The translations under genes and the position numbers were made by a program. Positions 49,203 to 56,896 of a stretch of 64,000 nt of DNA are shown piece after piece (the first letter of the stretch is position 1; every line of letters starts with the position of its first letter). Origin of the DNA: Clostridium sp. (GTDB lineage Bacteria; Bacillota; Clostridia; Clostridiales; Clostridiaceae); assembly GCF_022482905.1 (NCBI RefSeq), contig NZ_JAKVOI010000001.1, positions 2,357,958-2,421,957 on the forward strand, in the 5' to 3' direction. Below the pieces are notes generated by a model. It had not been told where the DNA came from. It made no database searches and saw only the letters and a program-made list of their open reading frames with translations.

Positions 49203-51743
49203 TTAATTCTTTATGAGAAAATTGACTATATAACAGATTTCATTATCTGTTAATTCAACAGAATATTTATTAAACAGAAATGCAATATGCTCATTTACTA
49301 CTTCATAAATCTTTTTATATTTGTTCTTTAATTCATTCTTATTTGGATATTCAATAAAAGCTTCCCCCTTTTCCAAATGGCTTATTGTAAATGCCAGATG
49401 AAGTACAACTCCTATGATCGTTTCATCTTTCAAATTAATGGATAGTATTGATGATATTTTATTTAAAGTATATACTATGTCCTTATATAGGACGTCCCCG
49501 TCAAGATTATCTATATTTTCTTTTAGAATAAGATTCATTTTAAGAAAAGTTGTCTTTGTATCAATAAGCTCCTGAAGCTCGTTTACAGCTCTCATGCTTA
49601 TTACATCATACATGCTATACTGCTTTATATCAACATCAATATGAAAAGGTGAAACAATAAATAAAATTTCTCTTTCTCTCTCCATTTTTTCTATACATTG
49701 GGCAAAGTACCTTTCATTCAAACAGTTCAGAGGTACAACTTCGAAAATATCATTATCAAATTTAAGATTCTTGTTGATAAAACTTTTAAGAGCAACAGAG
49801 CCTCCCTCTCCTGTTAAACATGCTGTTATAATAGCTATTTTCTTTTTATCATTTTTAATATTTTTATTATACTTGATATTGTTTACATATGAATTTACAG
49901 AAACCACTTCTTTATGAATTTCATCCAGTGAAAACCCCAGCAGTGCTTTTCTTGCAGCTTCAAGAACATGCAGGGTTGAAACAAGTGACATGACTTTTAC
50001 CGGTACATTAAATTCCTTTTCTATTATTTCACCAAAGGTTGTAAATGATCCCATATCAACGAGTAAAAAGTATCCACTGGAGCAAAGATTCGTTTTCACT
50101 ATCTTCCTCAATTTGTCTAATATTTTTAAAGGACTGGTTTCTATTGGAGCATCGACTCCAATTACATATTCCTCACCCAAAAGCTTGTTTGAAACATCTG
50201 CCATGGAACTTGCCGTTGTTTCACCATGTGCTATCAGTATAATTTTTACCTTTTCCGCAAATTTACGATTGTAATTATCATCTGGAGTCAGGAATATAGT
50301 CAGATATCCTGCTTCATCTTCGGGTATTGAATGATGAATGAACTTTTCTATTATTTTCTTTATTTCAAGTGATATCTGAAATTCCCTTGGATATAATTTT
50401 TTTATTTTATCTAATTGCGAATTGACTATAGCTTTTCCCGTAGTCATTCTCTTTATCAAATTATCTATATGAAGCGCAAGTGCCGTATACATATTGCCTG
50501 TCAAATTTATTTTAAAAGAGCTGGCTACATAATAAACTACTTCATCAACACAGTTCAGTACATCCTTTCCCAGGATATTGAGCAAATTTTTTTTGTTGAT
50601 TTCTTCCGAAATCCCATTTATATGCTTTTCAAAGTATTTTGTAATATCCTTTTCAAGAATATTTTCAATGTTGATGCTTGAAATACCCCTTGACCTCAGT
50701 ACCTCCAGCTTTTGCTCAATAATATCATAAATACTATTATCATCATAATTATTTGTATAGGATAAGCTTTCGCTGGAAGCCGTAAATTTAAAAAATTCTA
50801 TATCATCATTTATAAATTTATTCCACATGACTCTATGTTCTTTCTCTCTGTATAGTCCTTCTTTAATATGACCAGGTAAAGAACTGCTGAAAATTCTTAC
50901 ATCTGATTTTATATCCGTCAGAAATTCTGAATAAGCTTTTGCACAAACAAGCTGTATGTCACTTTTAAGCTGTCCGATGTTATTTGGACAATTATATGAT
51001 AGAAATGCCCTGATAGTATTCAATGATACATATATATTTTTATTTAAACGTATACTTTCGTATTTAAAAAAACTCTTTATGAGAAAAAGCCGCTCTTCAA
51101 GAGTTCTTTCCCTGAGCGAGGGAATATGGATAATCATTGGAATTCTCCTTGTAAAAGTCTTCAATAATGCCGATTCCGGATTTTCTGTAGTAGCTGAAAT
51201 AATAAAAACATCTGATTTTCTAATTTCACTGTCCCCTACACGTCTAAAAGTGCCCGTATCAAAAAATGTAAAGAGGGCTTCCTGACCCTCCGGAGGCAAT
51301 CGGTGAACTTCATCCATGAAAAGTATCCCGCCGTCTGCTTTTTCAATCAAGCCGACTTTATTTTCTTCAGCACCAGTATAGGATCCCTTTTTGACTCCAA
51401 AAAGTTGGGCGGTAAGCAGTTGAGGATTGTTACTGTAGTCTGCACAATTAAACACTATAAATGGAGATTCCTTATCTTTCACTCCAATCTCAACTGAATA
51501 ATCGTGCATCAGAGATGCAAACATGGATTTTCCAACTCCTGTCTCTCCCAGGATCAAACAATTCATTCCATTTGGAGGATATAATACAGCTGCCCTTAAT
51601 TGTTCAACAGCCTGCTTTAAACTTATATTGTTTTTTACAAATTCGGATAATTTTGATTCCCCGAATTTCATATTCTTCAATTGTGAGGCATAAAACAAAA
51701 CCGGACGCCCGGAGGATTTGTAAACCTTTCCTTCTCTGAACAA
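49203..51743 (-). CDS. LevR-type sigma-54 activator, main body (DNA-binding domain cut off by upstream TAG)
   Basis: Sigma-54-dependent, PTS-controlled activator. The surviving 846-codon frame contains an AAA+ domain with Walker A GETGVGKS (66-73), the sigma-54 contact loop GSYTGA (120-125) and Walker B LFMDEVH (141-147). A PRD, a mannose-type EIIA-like domain (ILIAHGETTAS, phosphorylatable His), an EIIB-Gat-like segment (ACLTGEGG) and a second PRD (VVLHLAF) follow. The frame runs upstream through a clear HTH to an ATG at 51869, but codon 13 is TAG. The TTG at 51743 has no convincing ribosome site, so expression is doubtful. Its evident target is the divergent PTS operon with a sigma-54 promoter. 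Confidence 0.85.
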   Translation of the reverse strand: MFREGKVYKSSGRPVLFYASQLKNMKFGESKLSEFVKNNISLKQAVEQLRAAVLYPPNGMNCLILGETGVGKSMFASLMHDYSVEIGVKDKESPFIVFNCADYSNNPQLLTAQLFGVKKGSYTGAEENKVGLIEKADGGILFMDEVHRLPPEGQEALFTFFDTGTFRRVGDSEIRKSDVFIISATTENPESALLKTFTRRIPMIIHIPSLRERTLEERLFLIKSFFKYESIRLNKNIYVSLNTIRAFLSYNCPNNIGQLKSDIQLVCAKAYSEFLTDIKSDVRIFSSSLPGHIKEGLYREKEHRVMWNKFINDDIEFFKFTASSESLSYTNNYDDNSIYDIIEQKLEVLRSRGISSINIENILEKDITKYFEKHINGISEEINKKNLLNILGKDVLNCVDEVVYYVASSFKINLTGNMYTALALHIDNLIKRMTTGKAIVNSQLDKIKKLYPREFQISLEIKKIIEKFIHHSIPEDEAGYLTIFLTPDDNYNRKFAEKVKIILIAHGETTASSMADVSNKLLGEEYVIGVDAPIETSPLKILDKLRKIVKTNLCSSGYFLLVDMGSFTTFGEIIEKEFNVPVKVMSLVSTLHVLEAARKALLGFSLDEIHKEVVSVNSYVNNIKYNKNIKNDKKKIAIITACLTGEGGSVALKSFINKNLKFDNDIFEVVPLNCLNERYFAQCIEKMEREREILFIVSPFHIDVDIKQYSMYDVISMRAVNELQELIDTKTTFLKMNLILKENIDNLDGDVLYKDIVYTLNKISSILSINLKDETIIGVVLHLAFTISHLEKGEAFIEYPNKNELKNKYKKIYEVVNEHIAFLFNKYSVELTDNEICYIVNFLIKN

Positions 51744-51869
51744 GTTGTTGAGCTCATGACTGACATTTGCCCTGCTGATATTGAAAACACTGGATATGGT
51801 CTTTGCATCAACACCGTTTCCCTCTGACTGCTACAACAGGTAATTGTATATCTTTTCTTTCCTTTTCAT
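51744..51869 (-). pseudogene. Severed N-terminal HTH segment of the LevR-type activator
   Basis: ATG at 51869, preceded by AGGAG at 8-9 nt, begins MKRKEKIYNYLL. Codon 13 (51831-51833) is TAG. The same frame then continues QSEGNGVDAKTISSVF and NISRANVSHELNNL, a standard LevR helix-turn-helix, without any frameshift into the downstream ORF. A single base change from CAG, AAG, GAG, TTG, TCG, TGG, TAC or TAT would explain it. It is either a natural nonsense mutation or a sequencing error. Confidence 0.85.
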
Positions 51870-51948
51870 ATAACTTATCTCCTGTTTCATTAATTAAAAC
51901 TGACTTATATATTTTACATTATACTACTAATAATTGATTTGTACAATT

Positions 51949-52020
51949 ATAGTGTTTCAATCACTATAAAAACAATTTTAAAATCTTAAAACACTATTAA
52001 AATATTTAAAACACTGTTAA
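51949..52020. promoter_or_regulatory. Candidate upstream activator sites for the sigma-54 activator
   Basis: Two direct repeats, TTAAAACACTATTAA (51986-52000) and TTAAAACACTGTTAA (52006-52020), are spaced by exactly 20 bp. An inverted AAACACTAT copy lies at 51950-51958 and another inverted copy near 52045-52053. They lie 40-100 bp upstream of the sigma-54 promoter, the usual place for enhancer binding. Confidence 0.65.
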
Positions 52021-52052
52021 TTGTAGTATGCCTTATGAGGGCTGTTAGTGTT

Positions 52053-52068
52053 TGGCATATATTTTGCT
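52053..52068 (+). promoter_or_regulatory. Sigma-54 (-24/-12) promoter of the PTS operon
   Basis: TGGCATATATTTTGCT with GG at 52054-52055 and GC at 52066-52067, the exact 10-nt spacing required. Transcription would start near 52079, 31 nt before the IIA start codon. Confidence 0.88.
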
Positions 52069-52109
52069 GTATAATAAAAATGAAATTAGTCAAAAGGAGG
52101 AAAATATAA

Positions 52110-52430
52110 ATGGAAGTAGAACAAATTGTAATGCAACTCATAGTAAATTCAGGTGAAGCTCGAGCTTATGCATACGATGCACTGGAAAAAGCAAAGGAAG
52201 GTAAATATAAGGAATCCGATGAGTTAATGGACAAAGCAAATGATGTTATAGACAAAACTCACAATATACAAACTTCCTTGCTGCAAAAAGAAGCATCAGG
52301 TGACGAAATGAAAATCTCAATATTATTTGTACATGCTCAGGACCACTTAATGACCGCAATATCGGAAAAAAACCTTATTGGCCAGATAATTGAATTAAGA
52401 AAAGCAATTAATCCTTTACTAAAAAAGTAG
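52110..52430 (+). CDS. PTS lactose/cellobiose-type IIA component
   Basis: Soluble phosphocarrier of 106 residues that accepts phosphate from HPr and passes it to IIB. It is an all-helical three-helix protein. The phosphorylation site is H75 in FVHAQDHLM, as in LacF/CelC-type IIA. SD AAAGGAGG precedes the ATG. First gene of the sigma-54-controlled IIA-IIB-IIC operon, 40 bp before IIB. In context it probably serves uptake of the sugar alcohol fed to the GREs. Confidence 0.93.
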   Translation: MEVEQIVMQLIVNSGEARAYAYDALEKAKEGKYKESDELMDKANDVIDKTHNIQTSLLQKEASGDEMKISILFVHAQDHLMTAISEKNLIGQIIELRKAINPLLKK

Positions 52431-52470
52431 GATTATAAATAAAAAATTTAAAACACGGAGGTATGATAAA

Positions 52471-52782
52471 ATGATTAAAATTGCATTATTTTGTGCAGCA
52501 GGTATGTCAACAAGTGTACTGGTAACAAAAATGGAGAAGACAGCAAAAAAGAAAGGTCTGGGTGTAGCAATAGCAGCATTTCCTGAATCCCAGATGTCAA
52601 AACACCTGGATGGAGTATCCGTAGTTTTACTCGGTCCGCAAATCAAATTTGTATTTGAAAAGGCAAAAAAAATATGCAATCCTCTGAATATCCCAGTTGC
52701 TGTTATTTCATCAATAGATTATGGAATGATGAACGGAGAAAAAGTTTTGAATGATGCATTGAAATTAATTGACAATCAATAA
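52471..52782 (+). CDS. PTS cellobiose-type IIB component
   Basis: Soluble phosphotransfer protein of 103 residues. The active-site Cys is C8 in LFCAAGMSTSVLV, and the CelA-like fold is evident (VSVVLLGPQIKFVFEKAKK). It takes phosphate from IIA and delivers it to the sugar bound by IIC. SD CGGAGG precedes the ATG. A 177-bp gap with a hairpin separates it from IIC. Confidence 0.93.
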   Translation: MIKIALFCAAGMSTSVLVTKMEKTAKKKGLGVAIAAFPESQMSKHLDGVSVVLLGPQIKFVFEKAKKICNPLNIPVAVISSIDYGMMNGEKVLNDALKLIDNQ

Positions 52783-52788
52783 TCACCC

Positions 52789-52840
52789 CATGTTGTCCTA
52801 AAAATATCAATCAGGTATATATAAAAAATAGAACAACATG
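52789..52840 (+). promoter_or_regulatory. Intercistronic hairpin between IIB and IIC
   Basis: CATGTTGT (52789-52796) pairs with ACAACATG (52833-52840), with three more pairs beyond one mismatch and a 28-nt loop. No T-tract follows, so an RNA-processing or mRNA-stability role is more likely than termination. Confidence 0.45.
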
Positions 52841-52959
52841 AGACTTACATTTTAATTATAACGCATTTCATCCATTATTAAAACCAAGATATGTATTTTA
52901 CTAGCCATTTCCTGTAAACGATATCTGGCTTTATACAAATTAAAAAGGAGGATTATAAA

Positions 52960-54297
52960 ATGGAACAATCACCAAAATCAAGCGAAAAAATAATATCAGC
53001 TATAGTAAAATTTATTAACCTGAAAGGAATTATTGCATTAAAAGACGGTATGTTAAGCATACTGCCTCTAACAATTATCGGATCGATATTCCTGGTAATC
53101 GGGCAAATACCATCTGCAAGATTCAATAATTGGATGGCAGGTATATTTGGTGCTGACTGGACAGAACCGTTTATGCAAGTCTATGGTGGTACCTTTGAAA
53201 TAATGGGACTGGTTGCTTGCTTCTCAATAGCCTATAATTACGCTAAGAACGAAGGATTTGAGCCATTGCCTGCAGGTATATTATCAGTTGTATCTTTCAT
53301 AATTACAATCAGTTCATATGTTATCTCTGACAAAGGGGAGAAGGTAACAGACGTTATTTCAAAAGGCTGGATAGGTGGCAAGGGTATGGTTGCAGCTATC
53401 ATCATCGGACTAGTTGTTGGAGCCACTTATTCATGGTTTCTAAAAAAGAAGATAGTAATCAAACTACCGGATAGTGTTCCGGAGGGTGTGGCCAATCAAT
53501 TCACCGCCCTGATACCAGCTGCAGTTATAATGATTGGTTCTATGTTAATCTATATTCTATTTAAAGCTGCCGCAAACAAGACTTTTATAGAATGGATTTA
53601 TACCGTATTGCAGATTCCTTTGCAGGGATTAACAGATTCCTTACCTGGAGTTATAGGAATCGCATTCTTCATTTCTTTCATCTGGTGGTTTGGTGTACAT
53701 GGTCAGTCAATTGTCAATGGTGTAGTTACCTCGTTATTGACGGCAAACGCCATGGCAAATCAGCAGCTTTTTCAGAAAACCCACAGTTTAACTGTTTCAG
53801 GTGGAGCTCACATTGTAACCCAGCAATTTCTTGACAACTTTATAATACTTTCAGGATCTGGAATAACCTTTGGTCTTGTAATTGCAATGCTCTTTGCTGC
53901 AAAATCGGAACAATACAGGAGTCTGGGCAAAATCGCCATATTTCCTACCATTTTCAACATCAATGAACCTGTTACCTTCGGATTTCCAATAGTATTAAAT
54001 CCTATTATGTTCATTCCATTCTTCGCAACACCAGTTGTAGCCAGCCTGTTGGTTTACGTATCCATAGCAACGGGATTTGTTCACCCTTTCTCAGGAATAA
54101 TGCTGCCTTGGAGTACACCTGCAATTATATCAGGATTGCTGGTTGGAGGTTGGAGAGCTGCTCTGCTGCAGATAGTAATTCTAATAACATCGACATTAAT
54201 ATATTTCCCATTCTTTAAAAAACAGGATTCTATAACATACAGAAAAGAACAGGAGTTAGCCAAGCAGAATTCTAAAAATGGAATAGAACTAGAATAA
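52960..54297 (+). CDS. PTS lactose/cellobiose-family IIC permease
   Basis: Membrane permease of 445 residues with about 9-10 hydrophobic segments that binds and translocates the sugar during phosphorylation. Family features are LKDGMLSILPLTIIGSIFLV at the N-terminus, ISFIWWFGVHGQSIVNGV in the middle and the conserved NINEPVTFGFPIVLNP motif (substrate-proximal Glu). The C-terminus is cytoplasmic and charged. The substrate is not given by sequence. The flanking GRE cluster points to 1,5-anhydrohexitols rather than cellobiose. SD AAGGAGG precedes the ATG. Confidence 0.92.
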   Translation: MEQSPKSSEKIISAIVKFINLKGIIALKDGMLSILPLTIIGSIFLVIGQIPSARFNNWMAGIFGADWTEPFMQVYGGTFEIMGLVACFSIAYNYAKNEGFEPLPAGILSVVSFIITISSYVISDKGEKVTDVISKGWIGGKGMVAAIIIGLVVGATYSWFLKKKIVIKLPDSVPEGVANQFTALIPAAVIMIGSMLIYILFKAAANKTFIEWIYTVLQIPLQGLTDSLPGVIGIAFFISFIWWFGVHGQSIVNGVVTSLLTANAMANQQLFQKTHSLTVSGGAHIVTQQFLDNFIILSGSGITFGLVIAMLFAAKSEQYRSLGKIAIFPTIFNINEPVTFGFPIVLNPIMFIPFFATPVVASLLVYVSIATGFVHPFSGIMLPWSTPAIISGLLVGGWRAALLQIVILITSTLIYFPFFKKQDSITYRKEQELAKQNSKNGIELE

Positions 54298-54304
54298 ATA
54301 ATTT

Positions 54305-54334
54305 ACCCGGGACTTTAAAAAATCCCGGGTTTTT
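54305..54334 (+). terminator. Terminator between the PTS operon and the Gfo/Idh gene
   Basis: An 8-bp GC-rich stem acccggga/tcccgggt (54305-54312/54323-54330) with an A-rich loop, then TTTTT. The minus side is also A/T-flanked, so it probably ends both convergent operons. Confidence 0.88.
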
Positions 54335-54346
54335 AAACAATCCAAT

Positions 54347-55432
54347 TTATCTATAATCTACTTCTATAGTACGTTTTTCCCTGTCAGATCTATAGCATGT
54401 ATCAATTACTGTTTCTGAATCCAATGAATCTTTAAATGTTGCTATATTGCCGCTATCCCGTCCATTGAATATACTGTCTGCAAAATTGACTATGCATGCT
54501 GTATGGCAGTCCTGATGAAATCCAAGAGACTGCCGTTCTCCAGGATAATAACCTGATACTGGAGCATCCTGAATAGAAGATATCCTCTCCACCCTGTTTG
54601 CTTTGTAATCATAAAATTCCATGAAATAGGGACTATCCGAACTCATCTTTATAGAACCTTTCGTACCATACAGAGTATAGGTGGTAGGTTCATCCTCCTG
54701 TGCAAAAATTCTTGATACTTCAAGAGTTCCCCTTGCTCCATTCTCCATGTTCATCCTGCAGAAGGCTATCTCATCCACATCAGTTCTGTCCTTGAAAAAC
54801 ACTCTCGTATCACAATTCACTTCTCTTATCCTGCCAAGTGTAAAATGGATCATATCAATAAGATGTACTCCAAGATCCACAAGTGCTCCACCCCCTGAAG
54901 ACTGTTTTGTCCTCCAGCTTCCTTTTTTTAAAGGATTAAGATAACTTTTATGGTACAGCTTCACCTTGAAGTCGATTATATCTCCAATGATCTGTCTTTG
55001 TATGGCAGTTTTTATAAGCCTGACAGCAGGCATGTATCTGTATATTAGGGCAACTGCGTTTTTCAGCTTGTTCTTTCTGACAAGCTTCTCCATTTCAATC
55101 GAGTCTTCCATGCAAGAGGAAAGAGGCTTCTCGCAATATACGGATTTTCCTGCTTCCACAGCTTTTTTCAAAATTTCAAGGTGTGAATTGTTTGGAGTAC
55201 ATATGTCTATAAAATCGATATTCCTGTCACTCAGCACCTCATCCATATTTATAAAGTTTTCCACTCTTCCTACTGTAAAATCCATAGGTCTTCTCGTTAC
55301 AATACTCTTTAAATTCAAGCTGTACTCAAGAGGGAAATTCATATTTCCCATATATGCTCCTAGTGCATGAGTCCTTGCAATTCCCCCAAATCCAGCTATA
55401 GCGAAATTGACACTGTTCGACAATCTATCCAT
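54347..55432 (-). CDS. Gfo/Idh/MocA family oxidoreductase
   Basis: NAD(P)-dependent sugar or polyol oxidoreductase of 361 residues. The Rossmann motif is GFGGIART (G14-x-G16), the family EKP motif is E101-K102-P103 in VYCEKPL, and the substrate-side catalytic region is GGGALVDLGVHLIDM. It is the last gene of the PflD-like operon, 24 bp after the epimerase homologue. The known 1,5-anhydrofructose reductase, which yields 1,5-anhydromannitol, belongs to this family. A role making the PflD substrate from anhydrofructose is therefore attractive but unproven; myo-inositol or gluconate-type substrates remain possible. Confidence 0.88.
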   Translation of the reverse strand: MDRLSNSVNFAIAGFGGIARTHALGAYMGNMNFPLEYSLNLKSIVTRRPMDFTVGRVENFINMDEVLSDRNIDFIDICTPNNSHLEILKKAVEAGKSVYCEKPLSSCMEDSIEMEKLVRKNKLKNAVALIYRYMPAVRLIKTAIQRQIIGDIIDFKVKLYHKSYLNPLKKGSWRTKQSSGGGALVDLGVHLIDMIHFTLGRIREVNCDTRVFFKDRTDVDEIAFCRMNMENGARGTLEVSRIFAQEDEPTTYTLYGTKGSIKMSSDSPYFMEFYDYKANRVERISSIQDAPVSGYYPGERQSLGFHQDCHTACIVNFADSIFNGRDSGNIATFKDSLDSETVIDTCYRSDREKRTIEVDYR

Positions 55433-55456
55433 CCAGGTCTCCTCCCTTTAATTTTT

Positions 55457-56149
55457 CTATTTATATTTTCGTGCGACACAGAGCATTCTGGAACATGATT
55501 CTTTTACAGTACGGTCTTTTAAAAAGAGGCCGGAAGTGCCTCCCGTCATCATATCCGCACCTGCCCTTACAACTGAAGGAATCGTATTTTCATTAATATT
55601 CCCGTCCGCCTGGATACCGGTTTTCAGACCTGCTCTATTTAGCATTCTCCTCATCTGCTCTATATGAACTGCTGCATCCTCCTGCATTTTTTGTCCTGGA
55701 AATCCCGGATTTACTGTAAGCTTCAGTATCCAGGCCGCTTCTCCTGCAAGAGATATAAAATCGTCACCCGGAGCAGTTGAAGCCTTGTATGCAAGAACAG
55801 GTTCAGCACCATAACGGCGAATCATATCAAATATTTTTTCAAAATCCCCTACGGCCTCATAGTGGACTGCTATATAATCCGCTCCAGCTGAGGCATAGGC
55901 TTTTATAAATTTTTCAGGCTCATATACCGCCAGATGAACCTCAACAGGTAGATTTGTCTCCCTTCTCATGCTCCGAAGCGTTGGTTCCCCAAGTATGAAA
56001 CAGCTGTTGAATTTCCCGTCCACTACGTCAAAATGATAAAAAGACACTTCAGACTGTTCAACTTCAAGCATGCTCTTTTTCAGATTGCAGAGATCCATAC
56101 AGGAGACAGATGCGGATATATTGATATCATTTTTTATTACTTTAATCAT
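55457..56149 (-). CDS. Ribulose-phosphate 3-epimerase family protein
   Basis: TIM-barrel epimerase homologue of 230 residues. RPE active-site residues are kept: H39 and D41 in FYHFDVVDGKF, H72 in EVHLAV, and D182. The usual VDGGI is altered to QADGNI, and the MDG Met is Val. LKLTVNPGFPGQKM is the phosphate-loop region. The divergence and its position between an FSA aldolase and a Gfo/Idh gene argue against housekeeping pentose-phosphate work. It may act on a ketohexose or deoxyketose 6-phosphate, as the AlsE-type epimerases do. SD GGAGAGG precedes the ATG. Confidence 0.85.
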   Translation of the reverse strand: MIKVIKNDINISASVSCMDLCNLKKSMLEVEQSEVSFYHFDVVDGKFNSCFILGEPTLRSMRRETNLPVEVHLAVYEPEKFIKAYASAGADYIAVHYEAVGDFEKIFDMIRRYGAEPVLAYKASTAPGDDFISLAGEAAWILKLTVNPGFPGQKMQEDAAVHIEQMRRMLNRAGLKTGIQADGNINENTIPSVVRAGADMMTGGTSGLFLKDRTVKESCSRMLCVARKYK

Positions 56150-56169
56150 ATCATCCTCTCCATAATACT

Positions 56170-56850
56170 TTAAAGATCCGAAATGGAAAATCCTTTTCCA
56201 AATACACTTTCCCAGTCGGAAGTAAAATCAGTTACCGCTTTTTCTATGGAAGGCATCTTGAAAGCATCGTGCAAAATCTGAGGTGCTACGGTTGCAACCT
56301 GTGCTCCGCATGAAAATGCATCCATGACCTGACCTACATTCTTGAAGCTTGCTGCAAGTATTTTGGCGGAATAATTATACTTTTCTATCATATCCGCAAT
56401 CATTTTTATAGTGGCACGAGGATCAATATCCATATTCTCCATCCTGTTGAAATACGGTGCAAGATAATCCGCCCCTGCCTCCAGTGCCAGAAGCGCCTGA
56501 ACTTTTGTATATATGGCAGTTGCAGTAATTCCCACTCCTTCGGATTTGAGCTGTCTCATTGCCTTCAATCCTTCTTCTGTTACCGGAATTTTTATATAAA
56601 CACTGTCGTCTACCTTCTCAAGCACTGTCTTTGCATCCTTGACTATTCCTTCAAAATCCCTGGCTACTGCCTGAATGTGAATACTTTTTTCAAAACCGAG
56701 TATACTGCGTATTTCTTTGAAATGATTGAAAAAATCGATCTTTCCCACTTTTTTTATAATGCTTGGATTACTTGTAATCCCGGTTATAGGGAAAATATCC
56801 TTATACTTTTTTATATCTTCGATATTTGCTGTGTCAAACATAAATTCCAT
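56170..56850 (-). CDS. Fructose-6-phosphate aldolase/transaldolase-like (FSA) protein
   Basis: Class I Schiff-base aldolase of 226 residues in the FSA subgroup of small transaldolases. The Schiff-base lysine is K87 (VYIKIPVTEEGL), Y133 (LAPYFNR) matches the FSA catalytic Tyr, and TSNPSII and LAASFKNVGQV are conserved. FSA enzymes take dihydroxyacetone or hydroxyacetone as donor. In E. coli FsaA/FsaB split 1-deoxyfructose-6-phosphate, the product of YbiW and PflD, to glyceraldehyde-3-phosphate and hydroxyacetone. Its place in the PflD-like operon fits this exactly. SD AGGAGAG precedes the ATG at 56850. Confidence 0.9.
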   Translation of the reverse strand: MEFMFDTANIEDIKKYKDIFPITGITSNPSIIKKVGKIDFFNHFKEIRSILGFEKSIHIQAVARDFEGIVKDAKTVLEKVDDSVYIKIPVTEEGLKAMRQLKSEGVGITATAIYTKVQALLALEAGADYLAPYFNRMENMDIDPRATIKMIADMIEKYNYSAKILAASFKNVGQVMDAFSCGAQVATVAPQILHDAFKMPSIEKAVTDFTSDWESVFGKGFSISDL

Positions 56851-56896
56851 TTTAAAATCTCTCCTCTTTTTATAAAATTATAATAAATTTAAACTT

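Noticed and set aside
51831-51833. Pyrrolysine or programmed readthrough at the TAG codon
   Set aside because: LevR-type regulators have no known recoding here, and no Pyl genes or stimulatory structure are seen in the window. A nonsense change or read error is simpler.
55457-56149. Housekeeping pentose-phosphate epimerase (rpe)
   Set aside because: The altered VDGG motif and the position between an FSA aldolase and a Gfo/Idh gene in a GRE operon favour a specialised substrate, so the symbol rpe was not used.
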